Assembly: GCA_049289295.1 (NCBI GenBank)
Contig: JBATLL010000098.1
Location: 1 to 6,283 of the forward strand
Direction: 5' to 3'
Source of the DNA: BOKV01 sp049289295
GTDB lineage: Bacteria > Pseudomonadota > Alphaproteobacteria > Rhizobiales > Rhizobiaceae
DNA: 6,283 bases
This document shows positions 1-6,283 of this stretch, piece by piece. The notes beneath the pieces were generated by a model that ran no database searches, was not told the DNA's origin, and saw only the letters and a program-made list of their open reading frames with translations. Made by a program: the position numbers and the translations under genes. Position 1 is the first letter of the stretch, and the number at the start of each line of letters is the position of its first letter.

Positions 1-1
1 A

Positions 2-247
2 CGCCTACTTCTGATCGGGCGATCTTGGCTGCAGGACAGACCATCGCCGAAAGTTCGGCTTGTGAACATCGATCCCAACGCTGTGTTCACCTCGATCAGC
101 TTCGATCCGAGGCTCCAGCCATTCGAACTAAATGAGCGGATCACCGAGTTTCGGGCGGCTGGCTACACCGGCGAAATCGTTCGAGACCCCAGTTATCAGA
201 AGGTCCTCTCCCTCCTTGTCATGATGCGAACCTGGCCCGATCCATAG
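2..247 (+). CDS. 3' end of an unidentified gene, cut by the window start
   Basis: The frame is open from the window edge to a TAG at 245-247 and gives about 81 residues, so this is probably the C-terminus of a protein that starts upstream. A GTG at 62 could be an internal start, but only a weak GAAAG lies about 8 bases before it. The codons from 62 on have mostly G or C in third position, as in the neighbouring real genes, which supports coding. The peptide begins with a hydrophobic LLLIG strand, followed by a second strand (RLVNID), then a mixed helical segment that ends in TWPDP. The two strands would suit a Rossmann-like fold, for example the end of a SIR2-like or similar effector, but this is speculation from about 80 residues and I do not recognise the family. 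A possible terminator overlaps its stop, and the downstream operon has its own leader, so it is probably a separate transcription unit. Confidence 0.5.
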   Translation, partial: RLLLIGRSWLQDRPSPKVRLVNIDPNAVFTSISFDPRLQPFELNERITEFRAAGYTGEIVRDPSYQKVLSLLVMMRTWPDP

Positions 248-272
248 TGTGAAGAAATGCCCGGTTTTTTTT
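229..272 (+). terminator. Possible Rho-independent terminator after the first gene
   Basis: AACCTGGC (229-236) can pair with GCCCGGTT (259-266) with one T:C mismatch at 233/262. The loop is 22 bases (237-258), and the stem is followed directly by an unbroken run of T residues at 265-272. The T-run is the longest in the window. The long loop and the mismatch make this a weak hairpin. It sits across the stop codon of the preceding gene, which suits a terminator for that gene and would insulate the downstream operon. Confidence 0.4.
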
Positions 273-394
273 CTCAACGGCAGCCACTCAGGCATGCTTT
301 CCGCCATCGGACGGTCTTCGAACGGGTCTCAGTTGTCGTCGCTTCGCGCTTGCTGATCGGAACTGTCGCCTTCATCGATAGCGTTCCCAAGGAG

Positions 395-423
395 TTGGTC
401 CGAGCGCCCGCATCCTGTATGAT
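395..423 (+). promoter_or_regulatory. Possible sigma-70 promoter for mkoAB
   Basis: TATGAT at 418-423 matches five of six bases of the -10 consensus TATAAT. TTGGTC at 395-400, separated by 17 bases, matches the first three bases of the -35 consensus TTGACA. The predicted transcription start is near 430, which leaves a leader of about 110 bases before the preferred mkoA start at 540. The -35 is poor, so the call rests mainly on the -10, the ideal spacing and the location between the putative terminator and the operon. Confidence 0.35.
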
Positions 424-458
424 ATCAGAATCTGGAAAGCGGGGCAGGCAACGAATAT

Positions 459-475
459 TGGGTGATGATCACCCA
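459..475. promoter_or_regulatory. Perfect palindrome, candidate operator or leader hairpin
   Basis: TGGGTGAT (459-466) and ATCACCCA (468-475) are perfect inverted repeats around a single G at 467. The site lies about 30-45 bases downstream of the predicted transcription start. That position suits an operator that blocks elongation; in RNA it could form a 7-bp stem with a UGA loop. It covers the most upstream in-frame start codons of the mkoA frame (GTG 462, ATG 465), which argues that translation starts further downstream. The regulator is unknown. The winged-helix part of MkoB is one candidate, by inference only. Confidence 0.45.
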
Positions 476-523
476 GGTCGACGTGCCTATGAGCGAGTAT
501 AGGGATCAATCCAGCAAATCCCT

Positions 524-528
524 TGAGG
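524..528 (+). promoter_or_regulatory. Ribosome-binding site supporting the mkoA start at 540
   Basis: TGAGG ends 11 bases before the ATG at 540. It is the best Shine-Dalgarno-like sequence among the in-frame starts at 462 (GTG), 465 (ATG), 489 (ATG) and 540 (ATG). The ATG at 489 has only a weak CAGG upstream. The spacing is a little long, so a start at 489 cannot be excluded. Confidence 0.45.
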
Positions 529-539
529 CACGGAATTGT

Positions 540-3500
540 ATGGCGAAAAAGAAAGTTCCGTCTCGCAAGCGACCGTCGCTTGAGTTGCGCTTTGAATTCG
601 TTGGCGATGCCATCGCCCCTAGTGATCGCGCGGCACTCAGATCAGCGATTTTCGAGGTCGAGGACCGGGTCACTGGGGCGAATTACAACCTAAAGCTATG
701 GCGAAAGACCAATACCGCTGTCGATGATGATCTGCGACAGTTGTGGCTGCACGAGATGCGCCAGATGCAACGGCTGATGTCTTATGGCGGCGCTCGCGAC
801 GTGATCGTGGACGTGGTTGAGTTCGTCGAAGACGAAGAGAATTTCGGCGTGTTACAACCGCAGCTTGGCCAGCCTCTGGCCCAGCGCTTGAAACGCGTTT
901 CCCGGAACCATTGGCTGAAGAACCTCGGGGCTATTCGGTCACGCGTGCTCCTCTGGAGGAATGTTGGCCGGCTGGTAAAGGCACTCGGCATCGTGCATGC
1001 CCAGGGCCTAGTGCATGGAAACCTGAGCTCGGACATTGTGCTCACTGATGGAGCGGAAGACCCGGACTTCTACCTTTCAGGATTTGAATGGAGCCTGTGG
1101 CTTAGCGCCGATTCCGTCGCGGCGTCGCACGCGCGTCTCAGTCCGCAGGGTGAATCAAAACGGGCCGCACGATACTCATTTGAAGAGGATTGGCAGGCTC
1201 TCGGTCGGCTGATAGCGGCGATTTTTCGTGTGATCGTTCGACCAACCGGGGACGTTGAAGCCCTTGATGAGCCCGACCAAGCTCTAGAATTGAGTCCTTC
1301 AGAGCGCGCGGTGTTGCGCCGCCTCATTGTTCCATCCCGCCTTGACGTTCAGGACGCTGGGACGATTCTGCGGGCGATCGAGGACATCATCTCGAATGTC
1401 GCACGCTCTGTTTCAGTCAGGGCGGGAACGTTCCTGGTCGCATTGCCGGTTCCATCGCGAGTGGCTGACGCGATCTTTGACGCGACCGGTGGCCAAGTAC
1501 CTGTCGACGAGTTTCGCAAGCAGGTGGATTGGCTGCAGGCAGATATGGCAGGCGGAGCGACATTGCTCGTCCCAAAGTCGTTTGATCCCAAAAGAGATCG
1601 CCTCACCCTCGTTACCGAGGCGATGAACTACACGTTGACGGCGTTCCAGGACGATGGTGCCTCTGTTTGGGATATCGCGTTTTGCGCCAACGCCGAGCCG
1701 CGAGGTGGCCCGATCGGACTAGGTAACTTCGTCGAGCACACCATTCTTCAGCCAATCTCGGTATCAGGTATTCGGCGAGCCCGGGAGCTACGCGCCGAAC
1801 TTGGGCCTGACGTTCTGGATTGGGGTGCTTTCGCGGATCAAAAAGACAGCTCCGACACTGGCCGCACCGAGGACATCCAAGCGGCGCTGGTATTGGTGCA
1901 AATTGTCGAATCCGTTGTCAAAGCGTTTGAAATCTATCCGATCGAAGTGCTCGAATCGACCAGTGACCGCGGTCGACGCTACGTGACGATACGCGGGCTT
2001 CCAAACAATGATCGCGATCGTGTCGCGAAGCGCATCGGACTTCCGGAAACATCTGCGGCGCTCAACAGGCTTTTCGGTGAGGAGCACCGCGATGCCGAAA
2101 GCCAGTGGCGTCTCAGCCTTTCTGCGAGCTTGGGCGGTTCCAAGGCTCACGATGTCACGGCCTCGTTTGTCGACGTCGTCGAGAAAAGGGGCGGTCAGGC
2201 ATATCGATTCGAGGTAGACGACGAGGTCCCTCATGACGGCTCGCTGTTTCTCCGTGCCGACGGCGAGACCGGCACCGAAAAGGTCATATCCCGGCACCTC
2301 GCGAACATTCGCGCACTCAACACCCGCGTCGATCTCGTCGATATGCTGGACGATCCTTGGCGCCTGCAGCGCTCAAGCAAGGAAACGGTGAGGGATGACG
2401 ACGCAGAGTTCGCGGAACTCGATCAGCCTAAGCAGAGGGCTCTACGCGCCATCTTGGGGACCCTTCCATCGTTCTTTGTTGTGGGTCCGCCAGGTGTGGG
2501 AAAGACAAGGCTTGCCACAGAATTGATCTGGCGTCGTTTCGAGGACCCGTCGGCTCGCATGCTCCTAAGCGCTCAGGGTCACGACGCCCTCGACAACTTG
2601 CAAGATAAGGTCAAAGAAGCCCTGTCCGTTCATGATGCCCATGATGTTATTGTGGTGCGCTCGTCATCGCTCCGACGGGCGAAAACCGAAGACGACGTTC
2701 AGCGTGTTGCCGCGAAATATCTTCGCGCTTTGGCCGGCAGCAAAATGGTCGGGGAAAACATCTCCGGTGAGCGCGAGCAGATCAAGCGGCTTTCCGCGGC
2801 ATACGACAGGCTCGAGGCCAAGGCCGCGCAGTCGAAACGAGCTCAGTCCTCGACTGAGGAGGATGAGTTGCATGATGAGGAGCGAAAGGGACTGCGAGGC
2901 ATGTCGAACCTCGTCCTCGATGCGGCGAACATAGTGATTTCGGCGGCTAACTCTGCCGACATCGAGCGGATGGTCGACGCACGCGAGCAATTCGATTGGG
3001 TAATTGTCGAGGAAGCTGCAAAGGCAACCGGACCTGAGCTTGTCGGTCCTCTGATGCTCTCAGGCCGGCGACTTCTGATCGGAGATCATCATCAACTGCC
3101 GCCGTTCGGAGCCGAGCGCGTCGGTGGTATTCTGCAAAATCACGCACTGGTTGAGCAAACGCTGGATATCGCAGAACAGGTCGTCGCCTCGGTCTTTAGA
3201 GATGGCGAGCTCGAAGCCATACAGGCCCTGCGGGGCAATCCACAGAAGTTCAGGGAGGTCGCCGCCCTCGCGTTCCGGCTGTTGGAGCCATTTCGAAGCG
3301 TGGTGGTCGAAGACGAGCGGCGATCACAGGCCAGTCCAGGTCATCGCCACATAGCGGCAACGCTGACCGAACAGAGGCGCATGGATCCGGCCATAGCTGA
3401 GATTGTCTCCAAGGCATTCTATCGAGGCGAGCTTCTAACCGAGCGCGGGCGCGCCGAGCGGGCTCAAACCGAGCCACCTCCTTTTGCTACGCTCGAGCCT

Positions 3501-4133
3501 CTGCCGGCTTCACCTGTGGTAGTGGTCGACTTTCCACACGTCAGTTCGACGGGGCGGCGTGAACGGATGGAGTTCGGTAGTCCGCGTTGGCACAATCCCT
3601 CCGAAATCAATGCCGTGGTCAATGTGCTTAAGCACGTTCGGGCAGACGCGACACGCGGCGTCCCCACGCTTGCAATCCTTTCGCCTTATAAAGCGCAAGT
3701 CGAGAAGCTCGCCGACAGAGTCACCTCACTGCTTCGTAGCGACCTGGCTCACTTGAATGCGTTTCAGCCCGTGCGACGCGGGGGCAGCTTCGTCGGCACT
3801 GTCGATTCTTTTCAGGGGAGCGAAGCCGATCTCGTTGTTATCTCTCTCGTGCGCAACAATCCACGATCAGGCGGCTCGGCGATCGGCTTCCTGCGCGACC
3901 GACGTAGAATGAACGTTGCGCTAAGCAGGGCGAAATCCAAACTCGTGATCGTCGGTAGTCTTCAGTTCCTGAGCGAGGCTGTTCGCGGCGTCAATCCCGA
4001 CGAAGAGACACATGACCTGACGTTCCTGACCGACATGCTTGCAGCGATCAATGATCTGACCGGACAGCGGAGAGCTGACGGCCGAACTCTCGCCGAGCTT
4101 GTCAAACCGGACATTCTGGGAGGAAGGAGGTGA
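540..4133 (+). CDS. mkoA: Mokosh type I MkoA: kinase-like domain fused to SF1 helicase
   Basis: This protein of about 1197 residues is the helicase component of a Mokosh type I anti-phage system (known from the family: a Ser/Thr-kinase-like domain fused to an RNA-type SF1 helicase, paired with a PLD nuclease). Residue numbers assume the ATG at 540; starts at 489 or 462 would add 17 or 26 residues. Residues ~10-235 resemble a protein kinase: K52 in NYNLKLW (beta-3 lysine), E72 (helix C), a catalytic-loop equivalent HGNLSSDIVL at 159-168, GFE at 181-183 where DFG is expected, and DW at 217-218. Residues ~260-620 are unassigned. The UPF1/DNA2-like helicase follows: Q632 in the Q motif, Walker A GPPGVGKT (649-656), motif Ia SAQGHDALDN (677-686), a charged probably helical insertion (~736-790), motif II VEEAA (823-827), motif III GDHHQLPP (848-855), EQRRMDP (944-950), VDSFQGSEAD (1088-1097) and RRRMNVALSRAK (1121-1132). 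All ATPase motifs are present, so it is probably active. There is no signal peptide or membrane segment, so a cytoplasmic location is expected. The family is secure; the start and the kinase activity are uncertain. Confidence 0.88.
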   Translation: MAKKKVPSRKRPSLELRFEFVGDAIAPSDRAALRSAIFEVEDRVTGANYNLKLWRKTNTAVDDDLRQLWLHEMRQMQRLMSYGGARDVIVDVVEFVEDEENFGVLQPQLGQPLAQRLKRVSRNHWLKNLGAIRSRVLLWRNVGRLVKALGIVHAQGLVHGNLSSDIVLTDGAEDPDFYLSGFEWSLWLSADSVAASHARLSPQGESKRAARYSFEEDWQALGRLIAAIFRVIVRPTGDVEALDEPDQALELSPSERAVLRRLIVPSRLDVQDAGTILRAIEDIISNVARSVSVRAGTFLVALPVPSRVADAIFDATGGQVPVDEFRKQVDWLQADMAGGATLLVPKSFDPKRDRLTLVTEAMNYTLTAFQDDGASVWDIAFCANAEPRGGPIGLGNFVEHTILQPISVSGIRRARELRAELGPDVLDWGAFADQKDSSDTGRTEDIQAALVLVQIVESVVKAFEIYPIEVLESTSDRGRRYVTIRGLPNNDRDRVAKRIGLPETSAALNRLFGEEHRDAESQWRLSLSASLGGSKAHDVTASFVDVVEKRGGQAYRFEVDDEVPHDGSLFLRADGETGTEKVISRHLANIRALNTRVDLVDMLDDPWRLQRSSKETVRDDDAEFAELDQPKQRALRAILGTLPSFFVVGPPGVGKTRLATELIWRRFEDPSARMLLSAQGHDALDNLQDKVKEALSVHDAHDVIVVRSSSLRRAKTEDDVQRVAAKYLRALAGSKMVGENISGEREQIKRLSAAYDRLEAKAAQSKRAQSSTEEDELHDEERKGLRGMSNLVLDAANIVISAANSADIERMVDAREQFDWVIVEEAAKATGPELVGPLMLSGRRLLIGDHHQLPPFGAERVGGILQNHALVEQTLDIAEQVVASVFRDGELEAIQALRGNPQKFREVAALAFRLLEPFRSVVVEDERRSQASPGHRHIAATLTEQRRMDPAIAEIVSKAFYRGELLTERGRAERAQTEPPPFATLEPLPASPVVVVDFPHVSSTGRRERMEFGSPRWHNPSEINAVVNVLKHVRADATRGVPTLAILSPYKAQVEKLADRVTSLLRSDLAHLNAFQPVRRGGSFVGTVDSFQGSEADLVVISLVRNNPRSGGSAIGFLRDRRRMNVALSRAKSKLVIVGSLQFLSEAVRGVNPDEETHDLTFLTDMLAAINDLTGQRRADGRTLAELVKPDILGGRR
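4118..4130 (+). promoter_or_regulatory. Double Shine-Dalgarno at the mkoA/mkoB junction
   Basis: The purine run GGGAGGAAGGAGG at the end of mkoA holds two Shine-Dalgarno-like blocks. The first, GGGAGG (4118-4123), lies six bases before the GTG at 4130 and is the block that can serve it. The second, AAGGAGG (4124-4130), runs into the GTG itself and has no in-frame ATG, GTG or TTG at normal spacing behind it. The arrangement supports efficient translation of mkoB from GTG 4130, coupled to termination of mkoA. Confidence 0.7.
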
Positions 4134-5941
4134 GCATTCTTGTCGCCATCCCGATCTTTCGGGTGTCCTGCCGGGTTGGAATCGACAAAGGTCGACCATG
4201 GAGTATCGTTGACGAACTCATCCTGGCGTCGATCTCGCGCGTGCCGCGAACGATCAAGGAGCTGGCGGAACACGCCGATTTGCCACGTCAGCTTGTGGTT
4301 GCATCCATTGCGCGGCTGATGCGATTTCGCTTGGTCGAGGTTCGAGCGTCCGCCAATGGCGCGTCGTTCCTGACAAGCCCCTATGGGTTTGAGGCAGTCA
4401 GCAGCGGAAATCCGCTGCCGTTCTTTCCAAAACGGCTCGTTCGAAAAGCAAGCTTTGTCATTGAGAGAGCGACCGGGACCTTTTTCCCGACACGAGATGT
4501 ATTGATCAAATCGCCTCGAAAGATTGAGGCGGAGCGCAAGGTTGGCGCTGATGTCCGTGTCCTGGGCATAGAGGGCGATGGGCCAACCATGTCACAAGAG
4601 GCGAATCTCAATCGTCTCAGCGAGGTAGTTGCTCAGGGATGGGATGAGCAGCTCGCGTCGATTGATGGCCGTACAGCGTCGGTACGGGAGGATGAGTACC
4701 TGGTAGTTCGTGTCGTCGACGGTGTGCCGCGAGGGCTTCCCGAGGCAGCGGGTGATGAATTGCGAAAGATTGTCGACGCGGTTGCGGCGCTTGACGTCGG
4801 AAAGCAAAGTCTTACCGTTAAATATTCGGGGCCGCAGTCTTCGAGACCCACGGAGCCGATATACCATGATTGCTCGTTCAACCCGGACGATCTGATCATC
4901 GGAGGTTCCGCCCAGCGTCAGGAATTCGAAAAGCTCGTCGCGGGCGCTCACCAGCGGGTGATCATCCATTCGACGTTCATCAAAGCCGCTGACGTTCAAG
5001 CATTGTTCGAGATCATACGCGCGGCGTGCCGGCGCGGCGTTCGCTTCAGCGTCTTCTGGGGCGCAGAATACGATGAGGAGACTGAGAGCCGGAACGCGGC
5101 AGAGGCCGCCAAGATCATGGAGATGGTAAGCAAGGATCCGGATACGGCTGGCCGGTTTGTCGTCGACATGCGCACGACTGGATCCCATGCAAAGGTGATG
5201 CTGGTAGACACGCCTTCGGGGGATTGGCTGGCCGCAGTGAGCTCCTGCAACTGGTTGAAATCGCCGTTTCGAAACGTCGAGTTGACGGTCATCCTGCGCG
5301 ACCAAGCCGTTGTTGCCGATGTAATGGGCGCCTTTCAGCAGATCATAGGGCGACGCGGGCTCTCCGATACCGTCGCCACCGAATTGCATTTGACGAAACG
5401 GGACCTGAAGCGCCTGATTCCAAACGGGGGGTCAACGCGTATTGCCGTCATCTCCGGCGACGCACACGACGCGCTCTTGAGAGAGGCTAGCGGCAAAGCT
5501 TCTCATCGGCTTGTTCTAGGGTGTCACAAGCTAGGGTCTACCGCGCGTCCGGGCGCCTTGTTGCAGGGTCAGGTGGCGGCCGCCCGGCCTGGTATGGCGG
5601 TCAGTGTGCTCTATACGATGGTGTCCAAGCCCATGCGAAATCGCCACGCCCGAGAGTTGAAGGCCGAAGCAGCCGCCAACGGCTTCCGGCTGATCGAAGC
5701 TGGCAAGATTCCCCTTCATGGAAAGTTCCTTGCTTGGGACAACGACGATCTCGTTGTCACCAGCATGAATTGGGCGTCGGCTTCGTCCGAGGTGGATTTC
5801 CCCGATGCTGAGATCGGAGTGCACATCATATCCAACGGCATCGCTACGACAGCGCTCGATCAGTTGATCACGATCTTTCCCGATCTCGAGCAGGAGCCGT
5901 CGAACCTCAAGTCAGAAATAACTGACAAAGTGGCTTCGTAA
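4130..5941 (+). CDS. mkoB: Mokosh type I MkoB: winged-helix plus PLD-family nuclease
   Basis: This 603-residue protein is the nuclease partner of MkoA. The GTG start overlaps the mkoA stop (GTGA) and has a strong Shine-Dalgarno sequence six bases upstream, so the two are almost certainly translationally coupled. Residues ~24-93 look like a winged helix-turn-helix: a first helix (VDELILASI), TIKELAEHADLP, a recognition-type helix (QLVVASIARLMRFRLVEV) and a wing ending near FLTSPYGFEAV. Residues ~95-250 are unassigned. The two phospholipase D halves follow, at about 255-395 and 430-580. Each has an intact HxK(x4)D motif: H353-K355-D360 followed by SSCN (371-374), and H530-K532-D537 followed by TSMN (544-547). 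Two such motifs form one active site in this superfamily, where one His makes a phospho-enzyme intermediate. In this context nucleic acid is the likely substrate, although the superfamily also includes lipases. No signal peptide or membrane segment is visible, which favours a cytoplasmic nuclease. An antisense frame of 265 codons inside the gene is a shadow. Confidence 0.87.
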   Translation: MSILVAIPIFRVSCRVGIDKGRPWSIVDELILASISRVPRTIKELAEHADLPRQLVVASIARLMRFRLVEVRASANGASFLTSPYGFEAVSSGNPLPFFPKRLVRKASFVIERATGTFFPTRDVLIKSPRKIEAERKVGADVRVLGIEGDGPTMSQEANLNRLSEVVAQGWDEQLASIDGRTASVREDEYLVVRVVDGVPRGLPEAAGDELRKIVDAVAALDVGKQSLTVKYSGPQSSRPTEPIYHDCSFNPDDLIIGGSAQRQEFEKLVAGAHQRVIIHSTFIKAADVQALFEIIRAACRRGVRFSVFWGAEYDEETESRNAAEAAKIMEMVSKDPDTAGRFVVDMRTTGSHAKVMLVDTPSGDWLAAVSSCNWLKSPFRNVELTVILRDQAVVADVMGAFQQIIGRRGLSDTVATELHLTKRDLKRLIPNGGSTRIAVISGDAHDALLREASGKASHRLVLGCHKLGSTARPGALLQGQVAAARPGMAVSVLYTMVSKPMRNRHARELKAEAAANGFRLIEAGKIPLHGKFLAWDNDDLVVTSMNWASASSEVDFPDAEIGVHIISNGIATTALDQLITIFPDLEQEPSNLKSEITDKVAS

Positions 5942-6164
5942 GGCACGGTGCCCGTTCACCCTTGATGCACATCCGGCGATGCTGCGCGGCGTCGACCGGC
6001 TGGAGAAAAGTGCAAGAAAATTGGAGGTCCTTCGCGCATCCGACCGCGATGCGACCAAAAGAGGTCGGCGAAGCAGAGATGCGATCTGCTGCGGCCACGA
6101 GCGAAGGGGTCAATTGCATGAGCGAAATGTTGTTACCCGACGCGACGGCTGTCCCTGCTGGCCG
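5942..6164. other. Non-coding stretch between converging genes
   Basis: This stretch separates the mkoB stop from the stop of a minus-strand gene. A short inverted repeat GGCAC-G-GTGCC (5942-5952) follows mkoB directly, but it has a one-base centre and no T-run, so I do not call it a terminator. GACGGC (6144-6149) and GCCGTC (6161-6166) form a 6-bp stem with an 11-base loop at the minus-strand gene end, again without a T-run. A GGAGGT at 6023-6028 has no start codon at usable spacing. Short frames on both strands (5962-6198 plus, 5907-6119 minus) show nothing that supports them as genes. Confidence 0.5.
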
Positions 6165-6283
6165 TCAGAGCGTTCGGGTATTCGCCATCCGCTTGTAGGC
6201 TTGCACGCGTTTCCAGCGCAGCGTGCCAGGCTTGTATTTGACCAACCATTCCGCCGCCTTCTCCTTCAGGAAAAGGCTGGCGC
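6165..6283 (-). CDS. 3' end of an unidentified minus-strand gene, cut by the window end
   Basis: On the minus strand a frame is open from the window edge to a TGA (TCA at 6165-6167 on the plus strand), giving the last 38 residues of a protein. The peptide is basic, with many Lys and Arg, and has aromatic residues (KEKAAEWLVKYKPG, then RWKRVQAYKRMA), predicted as helix-turn-helix-like secondary structure by eye. Codon third positions are mostly G or C (CTG, AAG, GAG, GCG, TTC), which supports real coding and a minus-strand assignment over the overlapping plus-strand frame. The basic surface would suit a nucleic-acid-binding protein, but I do not recognise the family. It converges on mkoB and is not part of that operon. 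Confidence 0.5.
   Translation of the reverse strand, partial: ASLFLKEKAAEWLVKYKPGTLRWKRVQAYKRMANTRTL

Larger units (their letters stand above)
248..539. other. Intergenic leader upstream of mkoA
   Basis: About 290 bases lie between the first stop codon and the preferred mkoA start. They contain the T-run of the putative terminator, a possible promoter, a palindrome and a GAGG ribosome-binding sequence. An 81-codon forward frame (257-502) crosses most of it. I do not annotate it as a gene because its ATG lacks a well-spaced Shine-Dalgarno sequence, its Arg/Ser/Val-rich composition looks like a chance frame, and it would run over the palindrome and into the mkoA reading frame. Confidence 0.6.

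Noticed and set aside
7..18. Repeat of ACTTCTGATCGG at 7-18 and 3071-3082
   Set aside because: Both copies encode a Leu-Leu-Ile-Gly strand in their frames, and 12 matching bases in coding DNA is best explained by chance.
257..502. Forward frame of 81 codons between the first gene and mkoA
   Set aside because: There is no well-spaced ribosome-binding site, the composition is unlike a folded protein, and it crosses the promoter, the palindrome and the start of the mkoA frame.
462..539. N-terminal extension of MkoA from GTG 462 or ATG 465
   Set aside because: Both codons lie inside the palindrome and lack a Shine-Dalgarno sequence. The extension adds 26 residues before the basic MAKKK start at 540. 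A start at 489 remains possible.
1788..2297. Minus-strand frame of 169 codons inside mkoA
   Set aside because: It is a shadow of the mkoA coding frame and its translation shows no recognisable domain.
4592..5389. Minus-strand frame of 265 codons inside mkoB
   Set aside because: It is antisense to the region with the first HKD motif, and no motif or ribosome-binding site supports it. Long antisense frames are common in GC-rich genes.
5942..5952. GGCAC-G-GTGCC as a terminator of mkoB
   Set aside because: The stem is only five bases with a one-base centre, and no T-run follows, so it is not a credible Rho-independent terminator.
5962..6198. Forward frame of 78 codons after mkoB
   Set aside because: Its translation has no recognisable features, and it overlaps the better-supported minus-strand gene end at 6165-6283.

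Overview
The window reads as a bacterial chromosome or large-plasmid segment of moderately high GC. Codon use (frequent GATCG, CTC, GTC and GCG codons) suggests an alphaproteobacterium, but no taxonomic marker gene is present, so this is only an impression. The centre holds a two-gene anti-phage defence operon that matches the published Mokosh type I architecture. The flanks are two gene ends cut by the window edges.

Layout. Positions 2-247 look like the 3' end of a forward gene that starts upstream. A weak hairpin followed by eight T residues (229-272) may terminate it. The next stretch, up to about 540, is non-coding leader with a possible sigma-70 promoter (395-423) and a perfect 8-bp-arm palindrome (459-475). 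mkoA (540-4133) encodes a degenerate protein-kinase-like domain, a long middle region and a complete superfamily 1 (UPF1/DNA2-like) helicase. mkoB (4130-5941) overlaps the mkoA stop by four bases and encodes a winged-helix-like N-terminus followed by a phospholipase D-type nuclease with two intact HKD motifs. Positions 5942-6164 are non-coding, and a minus-strand gene end occupies 6165-6283.

How the genes work together. Mokosh systems pair an RNA-type helicase with a PLD-family nuclease. In type I these are two proteins and the helicase also carries a serine/threonine-kinase-like domain. The tight overlap and the strong Shine-Dalgarno sequence at the junction fit co-expression of a two-component complex, in which the helicase part would sense or remodel phage nucleic acid and the PLD part would cut it. 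The system itself is therefore known. The points that seem less described are the apparent loss of kinase catalytic residues, the N-terminal winged helix on the nuclease, the Glu-for-Asp change in helicase motif II, and the palindrome in the leader, which could be an autoregulatory site.
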